64,000 nucleotides of DNA, taken from positions 1 to 64,000 of the forward strand of contig NZ_BMYU01000002.1 of assembly GCF_014652435.1 (NCBI RefSeq). Reading direction: 5' to 3'. Below the pieces are notes generated by a model that was not told the origin of the DNA, searched no databases, and saw only the letters and a list, made by a program, of their open reading frames with translations. Position numbers and translations under genes: made by a program. Positions 43,955 through 52,725 of this stretch are shown one piece after another. The DNA comes from Cognatundibacterium squillarum (lineage in GTDB: Bacteria > Pseudomonadota > Gammaproteobacteria > Burkholderiales > Burkholderiaceae_D). Numbering within the stretch: the first letter of the stretch is position 1; each line of letters begins with the position of its first letter.

Positions 43955-44212
43955 TTTCTTAAAACAAATAACATTCAGCAAAGTATGAGTCGATGTGGGG
44001 TCTGCCATAACAATGCGGTGGCTGAAAGTTTTTTCCAGTTGTTCAAACGCGAGCGGATATGTAGAAAATCGTAGGAAACAAGGGGGGCGAAGCGTGATAT
44101 TTTTGATTACATTGAGGTGTTTTGTAATCCCAAACGTCCGTACAGCTTCTGCAAAAAGCTATCGCCGATGAAAGATGAAAAACAGTATTTCGGGCGACTG
44201 ATGAGAGCCTAA
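43955..44212 (+). pseudogene. IS3-family transposase (OrfB) C-terminal remnant
   Basis: The plus-strand frame reads QSMSRCGVCHNNAVAESFFQ, then LFKRERICRKS, an in-frame TAG, and KRDIFDYIEVFCNPKRPY. This is the familiar C-terminal end of IS3-group DDE transposases (NAVAESFF with the catalytic Glu; RDIFDYIE-x-FYNPKRRH). The stop codon and the loss of everything upstream make it a dead fragment. It lies directly beside the IS5-family element. Confidence 0.8.
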
Positions 44213-44246
44213 GAAATTCGTGTCCATTTAAAGATTAGAACTCATT

Positions 44247-44725
44247 TCATAAATACCGTCGAAGCAAAATTATAGAGAAAGCCAGATGAACAAAGGCTGT
44301 GTATCGCTCTGCGCAATAGTCCCATCTGGTCAGTACCCTTTTGAATTTATTCAGCCAGGCAAACAAGCGTTCAATTTTCCAGCGGCGTTTATACCGGCGT
44401 AATACACGACCGTCCTGTGTCGCAGCACGTTTTCGATTGCATTTGTGTGGCGCAATCAGTTCTATTCCCATTTCGCCAGCTTTTGATCGAGCGGATCACT
44501 GTCGCAGGCACGATCCCCGACAAGTCGTTCGGGTCGCCCCAGCGTGATGGCTTCAGCGAGCGTAGCTTCGACAAGGGTGACTTCATGTGGGCTAGCAGAA
44601 GACGTGTACACGGCGAGTGGAAGACCATGAGCTTCGTACCTTTGCCCCGCTTGGTTTTTCCGATTTTTTGGCCCCTTTTTTTGCCAGCACAAAAGTGCCG
44701 TCAATAAAGCATTCTGAGAGATCAA
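44247..44725 (-). pseudogene. IS5-family transposase OrfB, broken by a second frameshift
   Basis: After the slippery site the second frame carries YEAHGLPLAVYTSSASPHEV and ERLVGDRACDSDPLD (second catalytic Asp), then stops at KLAKWE near 44462. The rest, IELIAPHKCNRKRA and RRYKRRWKIERLFAWLNKF (catalytic Glu), continues in another frame. A one-base indel between the two parts explains this and should abolish activity. Confidence 0.8.
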
Positions 44726-45014
44726 TCTGGCCAGCTTCTTCCAAATGACGGGCCAGTGTTTCCAGTATTTGTCTGAAAATACCGTCTTTTACCCAGCGAC
44801 TGAATCGCCTGAAACAGGTTGAGCCGGAGGGGAAACGCTCCGGGAGATCTGCCCAGGATGCACCGGTACGCAAAACCCACAGAATGCCGTTAAGGACAGC
44901 TCGGTTATCGTGCATTTCGGGTCGTCCACGACCATCGCTGCGGCGTATGGTTGGTGGGATCAGGGGCTCCAGAACAGCCCATTGCTCATCAGTAAGTTCT
45001 TCTCTTCGTGCCAT
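44592..45014 (-). CDS. IS5-family transposase OrfA
   Basis: A 140-residue product opening ELTDEQWAVLEPLIPP, with the DUF4096-type N-terminal domain (GRPEMHDNRAVLNGILWVLR, TGASWADLPERFP) and the first catalytic Asp in SECFIDGTFV. A run of seven A residues, shortly after that Asp, is the expected site of programmed frameshifting into the second frame. OrfA alone would not transpose. Confidence 0.85.
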   Translation of the reverse strand: MARREELTDEQWAVLEPLIPPTIRRSDGRGRPEMHDNRAVLNGILWVLRTGASWADLPERFPSGSTCFRRFSRWVKDGIFRQILETLARHLEEAGQIDLSECFIDGTFVLAKKGAKKSEKPSGAKVRSSWSSTRRVHVFC

Positions 45015-45064
45015 GCATGAAAGTTAACACATGGCAGAAAAAGTTAACAGGGGGTATTTATGAA

Positions 45065-45304
45065 ATGAGTTCTAGAATTTGCAAACAAAAATGCTCAGTT
45101 GTACGTGAAAGCTGCAATCAGGTAAAATCTGTTATCAATTTAACTTCAAGATTGAAATTTACAGCTTTTAGCGGTCTCGGAGTTCTAGCGATAAATGAGA
45201 TCACCTTTGCAATCACGGGCGGATCGCTGGGTAAAATTTATTCGTTTTTTAGTAGCTGCAGAGCATCAGCAGCTACTTGTGCTATAAGGGCTCCAGGAGA
45301 ATGA
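45065..45304 (+). CDS. Possible IS-created small open reading frame before hamA
   Basis: A 79-codon frame that begins with an ATG inside the right end of the IS (MSSRICKQK) and ends TGA 3 bp before the hamA ATG. The hamA ribosome-binding site AGGAGA lies within its last codons. It has a hydrophobic middle (FSGLGVLAINEITFAITGG). Either the IS cut off the 5' end of a small gene of the defence operon, or this is chance. No family recognised. Confidence 0.3.
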   Translation: MSSRICKQKCSVVRESCNQVKSVINLTSRLKFTAFSGLGVLAINEITFAITGGSLGKIYSFFSSCRASAATCAIRAPGE

Positions 45305-45307
45305 TGG

Positions 45308-46402
45308 ATGGCGGAAAAAGAAGAAGAGTTGTTGCAGCTGAAGTTAGGCTTGGAGGGGCTTTTAGACCCAGTAAAACTTTCTCAGCATGTTGCTGTCGCT
45401 GCTGTTTCTCAACCGCCTTCGAAACCATCGACAACGCTGATGCATGTTCGCTTCGTCGAGGACAAGGCTGACGTGGCAAAGTTGGCCGCCTACCTTTGGA
45501 GCGCTGCGCAAAACTACTCGTTGTCGAGGCGACGGCGAGAGGAAATTCGTGCTCAAATTGAAGCGGCACCAGGTGGTGATCTGTCTGCATTCACTTTGGT
45601 TACGAATGCCGTACGAGATGCCTTTATGGAATTCAACAATGAATATCCACACAGATCTAGCGAGGTTGGCGAGTTGCTTGCTTACTGCATTGCACTTGAA
45701 CAGTTGGGTGCAGCTCAGCTTTTGGCGAAGATGGCACTGAAGACAAACAACAATATGCCGGTGCACGGGTTAGATGGTATTCATGGAAAGGTCGAAAACG
45801 GCTGGCTGGTTTTGTACTTTTTAGAGTCTAAGTTGAGCGGTTCCGCCAACGCTGGCGCAAAAGAATTCGCAAAATCTGTTGCTGGGTTTAGCAACAACTC
45901 GAAGCAATATCAACGTGAATATCAACTTGTCAAAGAGCTTGGCAATTTGGATGCATTGTCGCCTGACGATAAGAAAATTGCGCTTGAATATTTCGACATC
46001 TTTGGGTCTTCAGATAAGCATCGACGCGAACGTTATGTTGGCGTGATTCTGTACTCAGATCCGAAAAGCTACAACTCACTTCCTGAAGTGAAAGATGAGC
46101 AGGAGCCTGGCTTTCACGAGAAGGTGTTTTCTGAGGAATATGCCAAGCAACTTGGAGCTCATCAAGCTTCTGCGCTCAAGCACATCGAAAACGAAAATGG
46201 GAATGCGGAGAAGTGTCGAGTGTATTTTGTAGCGGTTCCTGATGCGGATGATCTCAGAAATCTTCTTTATAAAGCGATGGGCTACGTGCCGTTGGGGAAG
46301 GCGACCAACAAGTCGGTCGTTCCGGTAGTAAAAAATGCCAGTGCTATGACGAAGACAGTACTTACCTCGAAGAAGAATGCGGTAAAAAAGAGCCCGAAAT
46401 GA
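45308..46402 (+). CDS. hamA: Hachiman defence protein HamA (DUF1837, PD-(D/E)XK nuclease)
   Basis: A 364-residue protein. The nuclease core is visible at residues about 119-175: SSEVGELLAYCIAL (Glu119/Glu122), HGLDGIHG (Asp156) and LYFLESKLSG (Glu173-x-Lys175), the PD-(D/E)XK pattern of DUF1837. The stretch AKEFAKSVAGFSNNSKQYQR follows. HamA is the effector nuclease of the Hachiman antiphage system, held in check by HamB until the helicase senses damaged or invading DNA. It overlaps hamB by four bases. The ATG at 45308 has AGGAGA 7-8 bp upstream. Confidence 0.9.
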   Translation: MAEKEEELLQLKLGLEGLLDPVKLSQHVAVAAVSQPPSKPSTTLMHVRFVEDKADVAKLAAYLWSAAQNYSLSRRRREEIRAQIEAAPGGDLSAFTLVTNAVRDAFMEFNNEYPHRSSEVGELLAYCIALEQLGAAQLLAKMALKTNNNMPVHGLDGIHGKVENGWLVLYFLESKLSGSANAGAKEFAKSVAGFSNNSKQYQREYQLVKELGNLDALSPDDKKIALEYFDIFGSSDKHRRERYVGVILYSDPKSYNSLPEVKDEQEPGFHEKVFSEEYAKQLGAHQASALKHIENENGNAEKCRVYFVAVPDADDLRNLLYKAMGYVPLGKATNKSVVPVVKNASAMTKTVLTSKKNAVKKSPK

Positions 46403-49032
46403 CTACTTCCACTTTCGCTCAGGAGCTCGCTGAGCGGCTGATCAACAATAGCCAATATTCGTCCTTGCTTGCTTCGCTCCAGGCCAATGGGGTTATTAAA
46501 ACGCTACACCGAAGGCCTGAATACATACCGATCGCAACGGATGATTTAGCTAAGCTACTTTATTGCGCCGAGGTTTTTGTTCAAACTGACAACGAAGCCT
46601 TGCATCGGCAAGCGCAGGAGATCGCGATTCACACATTGTTGGTGTCTGATCACGAAGATTGGGCTGCGCCGCGTGAGCGTGCGCTTTCCTTACTCACGGA
46701 ATTAGGGAATTTTCCCGGATTGAAATACGTTGAACGAAACCTTGCGAAAAGTACGCCTTCACTGGCAAGCCTGATCAACCGTCGCGTCTCGGAAAAGCTA
46801 AACACAGTTGTCTTTGGCGATGACGATATTGCTCTCACTTCTTATCAGAAGTGGGTGTGGAATAATCTTCACAGAACTCGCGCTTCTGTTATTAGCGCAC
46901 CTACGTCGGCAGGTAAGTCGTTTCTCGTTGTTGAACACTTATGCGGGCTTGCTGAAAAGCCCGGGCGATTTTTTGCTGTCTATGTGACGCCAACACGTGC
47001 GCTACTCTCAGAAGTTCATCAAAAAATTCAAGTGCGACTGCAAGACCAGCCGGGAATACGCGTCTCTACAATACCGACTCTCGACGAAGAGGCGGCCTAT
47101 CCTAAACAAATCTTTGTCCTGACTCAAGAAAGATTAAGCACCTTGCTTTCGGTCGCCCCTAGCGACCTCATTTTTGAGCTCATAGTTGTCGATGAATCGC
47201 AGAACATTGCCGATGACTCTAGAGGAATTATTCTTCAGGACTGTTTAGAACGACTCTCCGAGCGATCGAACAAAACAAGGTTCATTTTGTTGGCTCCTGG
47301 TGCTGTTGGCATGCCGGAAGTAGCGAAGACTTTCGGAATTTTTGACCTTGCTTCATTGACTACGCAGCTATCACCAGTCCAGCAGAACCGCATTGTGCTG
47401 GCAAAGGTGCATAAGAAGCCCAGAGAGATTGCCCTTGGAGTGATTGGTTCCGCAGGCGTGCGTATCGAACTGGGAAAAGTGGAACTCACGGAATCGTTGA
47501 ATGACACGAAAAGCCGTCTCGCACTTGTAGCTGCAGAGTTCGGCGGTGAGGGTGGATCTCTGCTTTACGAGACGGGGCCAACGGAAGCCGAAAAGACCGC
47601 AGCGTCACTGGTGGAAATTCTTAAGGCGAGAGGGATTAGGCCTGGCCCAGGACCTTTAGACGAATTATCGAAGTTCATCAAAGAACATGTGCACGCCGAA
47701 TATCAACTTGCCGAAATGGTTCGCTATGGCGTGGCATATCATTACGGTAGGATGCCCAGCTTGCTTCGAGAGGCTATTGAAACCGCGTTTAAAGAGGAAC
47801 GAAGTGGTATTCGATACCTTGTCTGTACTACGACGCTTGCTCAAGGTGTCAATCTACCTGCACGCAACGTCTTCATAGATACTCCTAAGTACGGACAAGG
47901 CAATGAACTCAGTCCTGCCTTGCTTTGGAATTTCGTCGGACGGGCAGGTCGACTTAATCAAGACGTGGTTGGAAATGTGTTTCTACTTGACTACGATAAG
48001 TGGCAGTCCAAACCAATGGACAATTTTGTCCCTTTCGTCGTGAAGTCGGCGGCAGCAGTTACATTGCGCACGCTTGGCGAGAAAATTGCCGAGGCTTTGA
48101 ACTCCCGAACGCTGCCCAAAGCCCAGCGAACAAATCCTGATACTGGCCGCATTCGTTCGGGGGCGGGATTGATGGTCGCGCATGCTGCCCGTAAAGACAT
48201 CCACGCTTACTTGAAAGGCATCCTCGGTTCGGCATCTGAAAAGGAAATCGAGAAACTTGCAGATGCGGCAAATTCAGCGTACCTGGAAATCGACTTGCCA
48301 GATCACATACTTACTGACAACTGGACGATTGATCCGTTTGGACTCAAACGGCTCTACAACAACTTGCTCGAGAAGATCGCTGAGGGGCGGGTGTTGGAGT
48401 TGCTGCCTATGAACCCAAAGGATGCGCCGCAAGGGTTCTATGAGGCGTTATTTGGCCGAATCGTTGAACAAGTGAACGGAGATTCGAGGAAGTTCGGGGC
48501 GCTTGCTGGAAAGCTGGCCGTGGAGTGGATGAAGGGCATCCCTTACCCAGAAATGCTAGGCCGTTGGATTACACGACAACGCACAAGCGAAGCAAAAAAA
48601 GCTGAGCAAGCTAAAAAAGATGGTGAGACTCTTGCGAAGCCACAGACGCTTGACACTTTGATACGCAAAGCTTTTGAGCTAATCGAAGACACTGTACGTT
48701 TTCAGTTTGTACAGCTTGGGAAGGCATATCGAGATCTCTTGCTGCAGGCACTGCGGGAGACAGGAAACGCTAAACTTGTACCGGAAGTTTTCGACTTTGC
48801 ACTGGCATTAGAGCTTGGAATCTCATCCAAAGCAGGAACAGCTTACATCGAACTCGGCCTTTCAAGAATTGCTGCTTCTGCTCTAGAGCGGCTTTCATCT
48901 GATGGTGGGCCACTTTCAGTCGAAGCAGCGCGGCAGGTTCTCAGGGAGTTAGATGTTGAGACAGCTAAATTAAGTCCCATTATCATCGCCGAGTTGCGTC
49001 GCCTAGGCTTAATCAAGACTAGAGGTGGCTAG
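46399..49032 (+). CDS. hamB: Hachiman defence helicase HamB
   Basis: An 877-residue superfamily 2 helicase. It has Walker A SAPTSAGKSFLVV (Lys173), motif Ia VTPTRALLSEV, a DEAH-box variant VVDESQNI (265-268, DESQ), a late VCTTTLAQGVNLPARNVFID (motif V) and WNFVGRAGRLNQD (motif VI) near residue 512. The C-terminal 350 residues are helical. The domain plan matches HamB, a DNA helicase that surveys DNA and releases HamA. It begins inside the hamA stop, so the pair is expressed together. Confidence 0.9.
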   Translation: MTTSTFAQELAERLINNSQYSSLLASLQANGVIKTLHRRPEYIPIATDDLAKLLYCAEVFVQTDNEALHRQAQEIAIHTLLVSDHEDWAAPRERALSLLTELGNFPGLKYVERNLAKSTPSLASLINRRVSEKLNTVVFGDDDIALTSYQKWVWNNLHRTRASVISAPTSAGKSFLVVEHLCGLAEKPGRFFAVYVTPTRALLSEVHQKIQVRLQDQPGIRVSTIPTLDEEAAYPKQIFVLTQERLSTLLSVAPSDLIFELIVVDESQNIADDSRGIILQDCLERLSERSNKTRFILLAPGAVGMPEVAKTFGIFDLASLTTQLSPVQQNRIVLAKVHKKPREIALGVIGSAGVRIELGKVELTESLNDTKSRLALVAAEFGGEGGSLLYETGPTEAEKTAASLVEILKARGIRPGPGPLDELSKFIKEHVHAEYQLAEMVRYGVAYHYGRMPSLLREAIETAFKEERSGIRYLVCTTTLAQGVNLPARNVFIDTPKYGQGNELSPALLWNFVGRAGRLNQDVVGNVFLLDYDKWQSKPMDNFVPFVVKSAAAVTLRTLGEKIAEALNSRTLPKAQRTNPDTGRIRSGAGLMVAHAARKDIHAYLKGILGSASEKEIEKLADAANSAYLEIDLPDHILTDNWTIDPFGLKRLYNNLLEKIAEGRVLELLPMNPKDAPQGFYEALFGRIVEQVNGDSRKFGALAGKLAVEWMKGIPYPEMLGRWITRQRTSEAKKAEQAKKDGETLAKPQTLDTLIRKAFELIEDTVRFQFVQLGKAYRDLLLQALRETGNAKLVPEVFDFALALELGISSKAGTAYIELGLSRIAASALERLSSDGGPLSVEAARQVLRELDVETAKLSPIIIAELRRLGLIKTRGG

Positions 49033-49090
49033 TGAATTGTGCAGTTGCGCTAATGTATTTTTTAATGATTTTTGAGCGATTATTGAAACC

Positions 49091-49831
49091 ATGAAAATAA
49101 ATGACCCGTTAGTTCGTTACCCATTCAGATTCGGAATCGCGGCCATAGCTACAACATTCGGTTTTTTTCTACTGAACTTCAGAAAGGCCGACATTCCCGG
49201 CACCGTTACTGAATGGGGGCAATTTGGTGACTATATGGGCGGCGTTCTGAACCCGCTATTCGGTCTCATCTCCTTGATATTAGTGGCAGCTACTTTGCGA
49301 AGCCAAACTCAAGCGGCAAAGCTCCAGGCCTTTGAACACCAGTTTTTCACGCTTCTCTCACTCCATTCATCCATATTGCAGTCCATCGATCGAAAGATGA
49401 AGGACAAAACAATCATGTATGGACGTGATTGCTTTAGATTCTTTTACCGTAGAATCGTCTCAATATCACAAAATGACCGAGTTCCTATGTCGACAGCTTA
49501 TCAGCGATTTTTTGATGAAAACGGATGGGAGATAGAGCATTATTTTAGGACTGTCTACCATCTCTTCAAGCATGTCAAAGATCAAAGCGTGGAAATAGAC
49601 GCGACCCCAGCTCAGCGAAAGCGATATTACGATCTAATCAAGTCGCAGCTTTCTCAGTACGAACTCGTACTTCTCTGGTTCAACGTCGAAGGCCTGAATC
49701 GTGGCAACTGGGATTCAATTCGAAGCGATCCAGAGGCGAAGCCATTCGAGCACTTAAATAAAGCGAACTTAGTTGAGAATCCTCCCGATATTCCTGTGGG
49801 AGAAGTTGACGATTCGACCTCGTTGAAATAA
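49091..49831 (+). CDS. Putative AbiC-type phage abortive infection membrane protein
   Basis: A 246-residue protein with a hydrophobic N-terminal span (FRFGIAAIATTFGFFLLNF), the characteristic WGQFGDYMGGVLNPLFGLIS and a second span, followed by SQTQAAKLQAFEHQFFTLLSLH and a soluble helical domain. That order is the putative-AbiC family (PF16872-like). Such proteins stop phage growth by killing or stalling the infected cell. It lies 58 bp after hamB in the same direction and is probably part of the same defence island, though it is not a known Hachiman subunit. Confidence 0.78.
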   Translation: MKINDPLVRYPFRFGIAAIATTFGFFLLNFRKADIPGTVTEWGQFGDYMGGVLNPLFGLISLILVAATLRSQTQAAKLQAFEHQFFTLLSLHSSILQSIDRKMKDKTIMYGRDCFRFFYRRIVSISQNDRVPMSTAYQRFFDENGWEIEHYFRTVYHLFKHVKDQSVEIDATPAQRKRYYDLIKSQLSQYELVLLWFNVEGLNRGNWDSIRSDPEAKPFEHLNKANLVENPPDIPVGEVDDSTSLK

Positions 49832-49953
49832 TCCAGAGTTAGTTTCGCTTTTAGAGATCGGTGGGTTTGTGACCAGCTCCCCCAAATTAGCGCGATAAAG
49901 ATGTAGAGACGGTGCAGGGCAACGGACAGGCCTGAATGTCCTGAAAAAGCCTC

Positions 49954-50037
49954 AAATGCGGTGTTCAGCACAGCGATCCGGCGCTCGCCGGCAGAAAGTC
50001 CGGGCTTCCGGGATTGCCGGATGCGGATAGCTGCATA
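49954..50037 (+). repeat. 84-bp dispersed intergenic element, copy 5
   Basis: Starts AAATGCGGTGTTCAGCACAG exactly like copy 1, carries GGCAGAAAGTCCGG and ends GATGCGGATAGCTGCATA. It lies between the convergent ends of the AbiC-like gene and the GNAT gene, 36 bp from the GNAT stop codon. Confidence 0.84.
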
Positions 50038-50073
50038 GCCAGAGCGCTTGTTCTGCCGGTTTTTTCGCAGTCT

Positions 50074-51087
50074 TCAGTCTGCCGATTCCTGAGCCGGACG
50101 ACGAATCACCATTGCCATCCCGACTGACTTCGGCGCCGTCATCTGAAAACCGAACTGGCTGTAGAGTTTATTTGCCTCGCCGTCAGCGATCAGGCTGACG
50201 TAAGCGCCGTCCGGCAGGCTGGTATGCAGGTAATGCATGATGGCTTGCATAATGTGTTTGGCGATGCCCAGACCACGGTGTGCGGGCAGCAGGCAGATAT
50301 CTGTGACCTGATAAAAGCAACCGCCGTCTCCGATCACCCTTCCCATGCCCACGGCTTCGCCCTGATACAGCACTTGCACCGCAAATTGCGAATGCGGCAG
50401 GCCGCGCAGCGCTGCCGCCATGGTTTTCGGCGATAAGCCGGAAGCCTGACGTAGATGCAGATAGGTTTCGGCTGCGGGAATTGCTGGTAACAGGCGGTAC
50501 GCCGGTAGCAGGCCGGATGCGGCGACAGCCATTACCGATTCCGTTGCTGAATCCGGTTCTGACGTTACTGGTGCTGTCATCAGTGGTCTCTGCATCAGAT
50601 ATTCATCATGCAGCACGCCATCAATCAGTAAAGCACCGTGATCTTGTCCGTAGATCTGAAAACCTGTACGCAGATACAAGCGCAATGCATTCTTATTCTG
50701 TGTATTCACACTCAGATGCAATTGCCGCGCGCCGGACAGCGCGGTTGCCGCATCAATTGCCACTTGCATCAATTGTTGTGCCACACCGCGCCCGCGATAT
50801 GCCGGAGCAACATACATGCCCCACAAATTCACGCGATGCGCCAGCTTGCGCTTTTCTTCCTGTCCGATACCGGCAATGCCGACCAGTTGTTCGCCATCAA
50901 AAGCACCGAAACGTGCCCGTCCGGCTTGCGGCGCAAAACGGCGTGCCAGCTCTTCCACCGGTGTATCGCATTCCTCTTCGTAACTGGAGCCGAATGCCGA
51001 CGGGATTTCCTGCAAACCCTGCAGGCGTAAGGCTTTGAAGGCAGCAGCGTCGGCAGGTGTTAACGGACGAATGGTAATCTCGGTCAT
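50074..51087 (-). CDS. Tandem GNAT-domain N-acetyltransferase
   Basis: A 337-residue protein made of two GNAT folds. The first (residues about 1-168) opens ITIRPLTPADAAAFKALRLQ and has the acetyl-CoA loop VAPAYRGRGVAQQLMQ and NTQNKNALRLYLRTGF. The second (about 195-330) has LLPAHRGLGIAKHIMQAIMH and ADGEANKLYSQFGF. Both Q/RxxGxG/A loops are intact, so both may bind acetyl-CoA. Substrates are not predictable. It stands alone, flanked by an 84-bp element downstream. Confidence 0.87.
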   Translation of the reverse strand: MTEITIRPLTPADAAAFKALRLQGLQEIPSAFGSSYEEECDTPVEELARRFAPQAGRARFGAFDGEQLVGIAGIGQEEKRKLAHRVNLWGMYVAPAYRGRGVAQQLMQVAIDAATALSGARQLHLSVNTQNKNALRLYLRTGFQIYGQDHGALLIDGVLHDEYLMQRPLMTAPVTSEPDSATESVMAVAASGLLPAYRLLPAIPAAETYLHLRQASGLSPKTMAAALRGLPHSQFAVQVLYQGEAVGMGRVIGDGGCFYQVTDICLLPAHRGLGIAKHIMQAIMHYLHTSLPDGAYVSLIADGEANKLYSQFGFQMTAPKSVGMAMVIRRPAQESAD

Positions 51088-51339
51088 AGTGGCGGGCAGA
51101 GTCAGAGTTTTGATTCAGATGAATTTAACAGATTTTTTGCTGCATATTCAGATCTTTGTGCCATTTTGATGCAGGCCCGCACAGCAGGATGGCGGCGCTG
51201 CCAGTGTCTGTGCTACGCCCCGTGCGCTGATAATTTCCCGCTTGCTGCCGGTAATCACTCTGTGGCACATTGACAGTCTCAGCTGCCACGTTTACATGCA
51301 GGGCGGTGTTCAGGGAAGTATCACGACAGGGAAAACAAC

Positions 51340-51687
51340 ATGCAAAAATCCATGATTACTTCGGCATTTGATTTGCCGGGATACCGAATCGAAAAAAATG
51401 TCGGCATTGTGCGCGGCATTACTGTCCGCTCGCGCTCTATCGTCGGCAATTTCTTCGGCGGCATTCAGACGATCTTCGGCGGCAATATTTCGATTTATAC
51501 CAATTTGTGCGAACAGGCACGGATGGAAGCTTACGAACTGATGTGTAAGGAAGCGCGTAAAAACGGCGCAAATGCGATTATTGCGATGCGCTACGATGCC
51601 ACCGAACTGATGGCCGGCGTGACCGAAGTGTTGTGCTACGGCACGGCGGTGGTGGTTGTGCCTGTGGATGACAACGGAGGCAGATAA
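51340..51687 (+). CDS. YbjQ/DUF74 family protein
   Basis: A 115-residue YbjQ-family protein: GYRIEKNVGIVRGITVRSRS, GNFFGGIQTIFGGNISIYT, RMEAYELMCKEARKNGANAI and the C-terminal strand VLCYGTAVVVVP. The family forms pentameric rings; a heavy-metal-binding role has been suggested but not proven. Its stop codon overlaps the next start by one base (TAATG), so the two are translationally coupled. Confidence 0.85.
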   Translation: MQKSMITSAFDLPGYRIEKNVGIVRGITVRSRSIVGNFFGGIQTIFGGNISIYTNLCEQARMEAYELMCKEARKNGANAIIAMRYDATELMAGVTEVLCYGTAVVVVPVDDNGGR

Positions 51688-51896
51688 TGCGATTCGGAAC
51701 GAAATTCTGTATCAGCTTATTTGTACTCGGTGCACTGATCGCACTGGTGCAATTGTGGTTTGTGGTGATGCCGGCGGATATTTTTTTCAAAGTCGAAGTG
51801 ACGCTGGGCATCGTGTTTGTCGTGACGCTGGTGTTGACATTCTTCGCTAAGGAAGCTGCGGAAACGAAACGGCTGCGCGACGGGCAGGATTTGTAA
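51687..51896 (+). CDS. Small two-span membrane protein coupled to ybjQ-like gene
   Basis: A 69-residue protein with two hydrophobic segments, SLFVLGALIALVQLWFVVM and EVTLGIVFVVTLVLTFFA, and a short basic/acidic tail. It overlaps the YbjQ-family gene by one base, so the pair forms a unit. No family recognised. Confidence 0.68.
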   Translation: MRFGTKFCISLFVLGALIALVQLWFVVMPADIFFKVEVTLGIVFVVTLVLTFFAKEAAETKRLRDGQDL

Positions 51897-51940
51897 ACAT
51901 TCACCCGAATCTGAGTGAATTTTTGCTTCTTAAGATAATT

Positions 51941-52567
51941 ATGATGCGTCTTCCCCGCCTTGCTGCCGTTCTTCTTTTTGCGCTGACAGCGGCTTCGGCC
52001 ACTGGCGGTAATGACCTGCAAATCCGCGTGAAGTCGGATTATGAATCCGGTGTGCAAATGGCGGAGCGTGGCGATCTGAACATGGCGCTGATTTTTTTCG
52101 GGCAGGGCGCAGAAAAAGGTGATGCGAAAAGCTTGTTTGCGCTCGGCACCTATTACCACTCTGGTCAGGGTGTGGAGAAAGATTTGCCGAAGGCGCGTGC
52201 CTTATTTGAACGCGCCTCTGCTGCCGGTTTGCCGGCCGCACGTGCGATGCTGGGTATCATTTACCGCGAAGGGCAGGGCGTGACGAAGGATGCTGCACGC
52301 GCGATCAGCTATTTTAAACAAGCATCGGATGGCTGCTCCGACATCGCGCAGGAGAAGCTGGCGCAAATGCTGTATGCAGGAGAAGGTATCGCGCAGGACC
52401 GCATTGAAGCACTGGCTTATCTGTACGTGGCTGCCAATTCTCAGGAAAATCCGGATGCTATCGCCGGTGTCCGCCATGTCGAGCGCGAGCTCAGCGAAGC
52501 CCAGCGTGAACAAGCCAAAGTTCGTTCATTTCATATCGCGCAAGCCATGCAATGCAAAGATCAGTAA
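51941..52567 (+). CDS. Exported Sel1-repeat protein
   Basis: About 208 residues. A signal peptide ending ALTAASATGGND is followed by about four Sel1-like repeats: AKSLFALGTYYHSGQGVEKD, then PAARAMLGIIYREGQGVTKD, then AQEKLAQMLYAGEGIAQDR, and a partial one. Sel1 repeats form alpha-solenoids that bind partner proteins, often at the cell envelope. I start at the ATG at 51941; a TTG at 51923 would extend the frame by six residues ahead of the signal peptide. Partner unknown. Confidence 0.82.
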   Translation: MMRLPRLAAVLLFALTAASATGGNDLQIRVKSDYESGVQMAERGDLNMALIFFGQGAEKGDAKSLFALGTYYHSGQGVEKDLPKARALFERASAAGLPAARAMLGIIYREGQGVTKDAARAISYFKQASDGCSDIAQEKLAQMLYAGEGIAQDRIEALAYLYVAANSQENPDAIAGVRHVERELSEAQREQAKVRSFHIAQAMQCKDQ

Positions 52568-52725
52568 AGCGATCTGTACCTGCCCCCGCAATCCATCGCA
52601 AAATCAATAATCAAAAACTAATTATTGTAAATAGGTAATATTGCCTGAAAATTACCATGTTGTTTCTACGGAAATTGCAGTCCGGCTGTTTAGAATGTGC
52701 ATGTTTTTTCATTATCGGATTGTAT

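Larger units (their letters stand above)
44238..45072 (-). mobile_element. IS5-family (IS427-group) insertion sequence, 835 bp
   Basis: The ends are GAACTCATTTCATAAATAC (left) and its exact inverse GTATTTATGAAATGAGTTC (right), 19 bp each. Both are flanked by TA (44236-44237 and 45073-45074), the target duplication of the IS427 group. The length fits the group. Inside are a two-frame transposase on the minus strand with a slippery A run and a second, degenerate frame break, so this copy is probably inactive. A lone right-end copy exists at 9085. Confidence 0.87.

Noticed and set aside
44247..45014. An intact, active IS5-family transposase
   Set aside because: A second frame change near 44462, beyond the programmed slippery site, separates the last catalytic residue from the rest.
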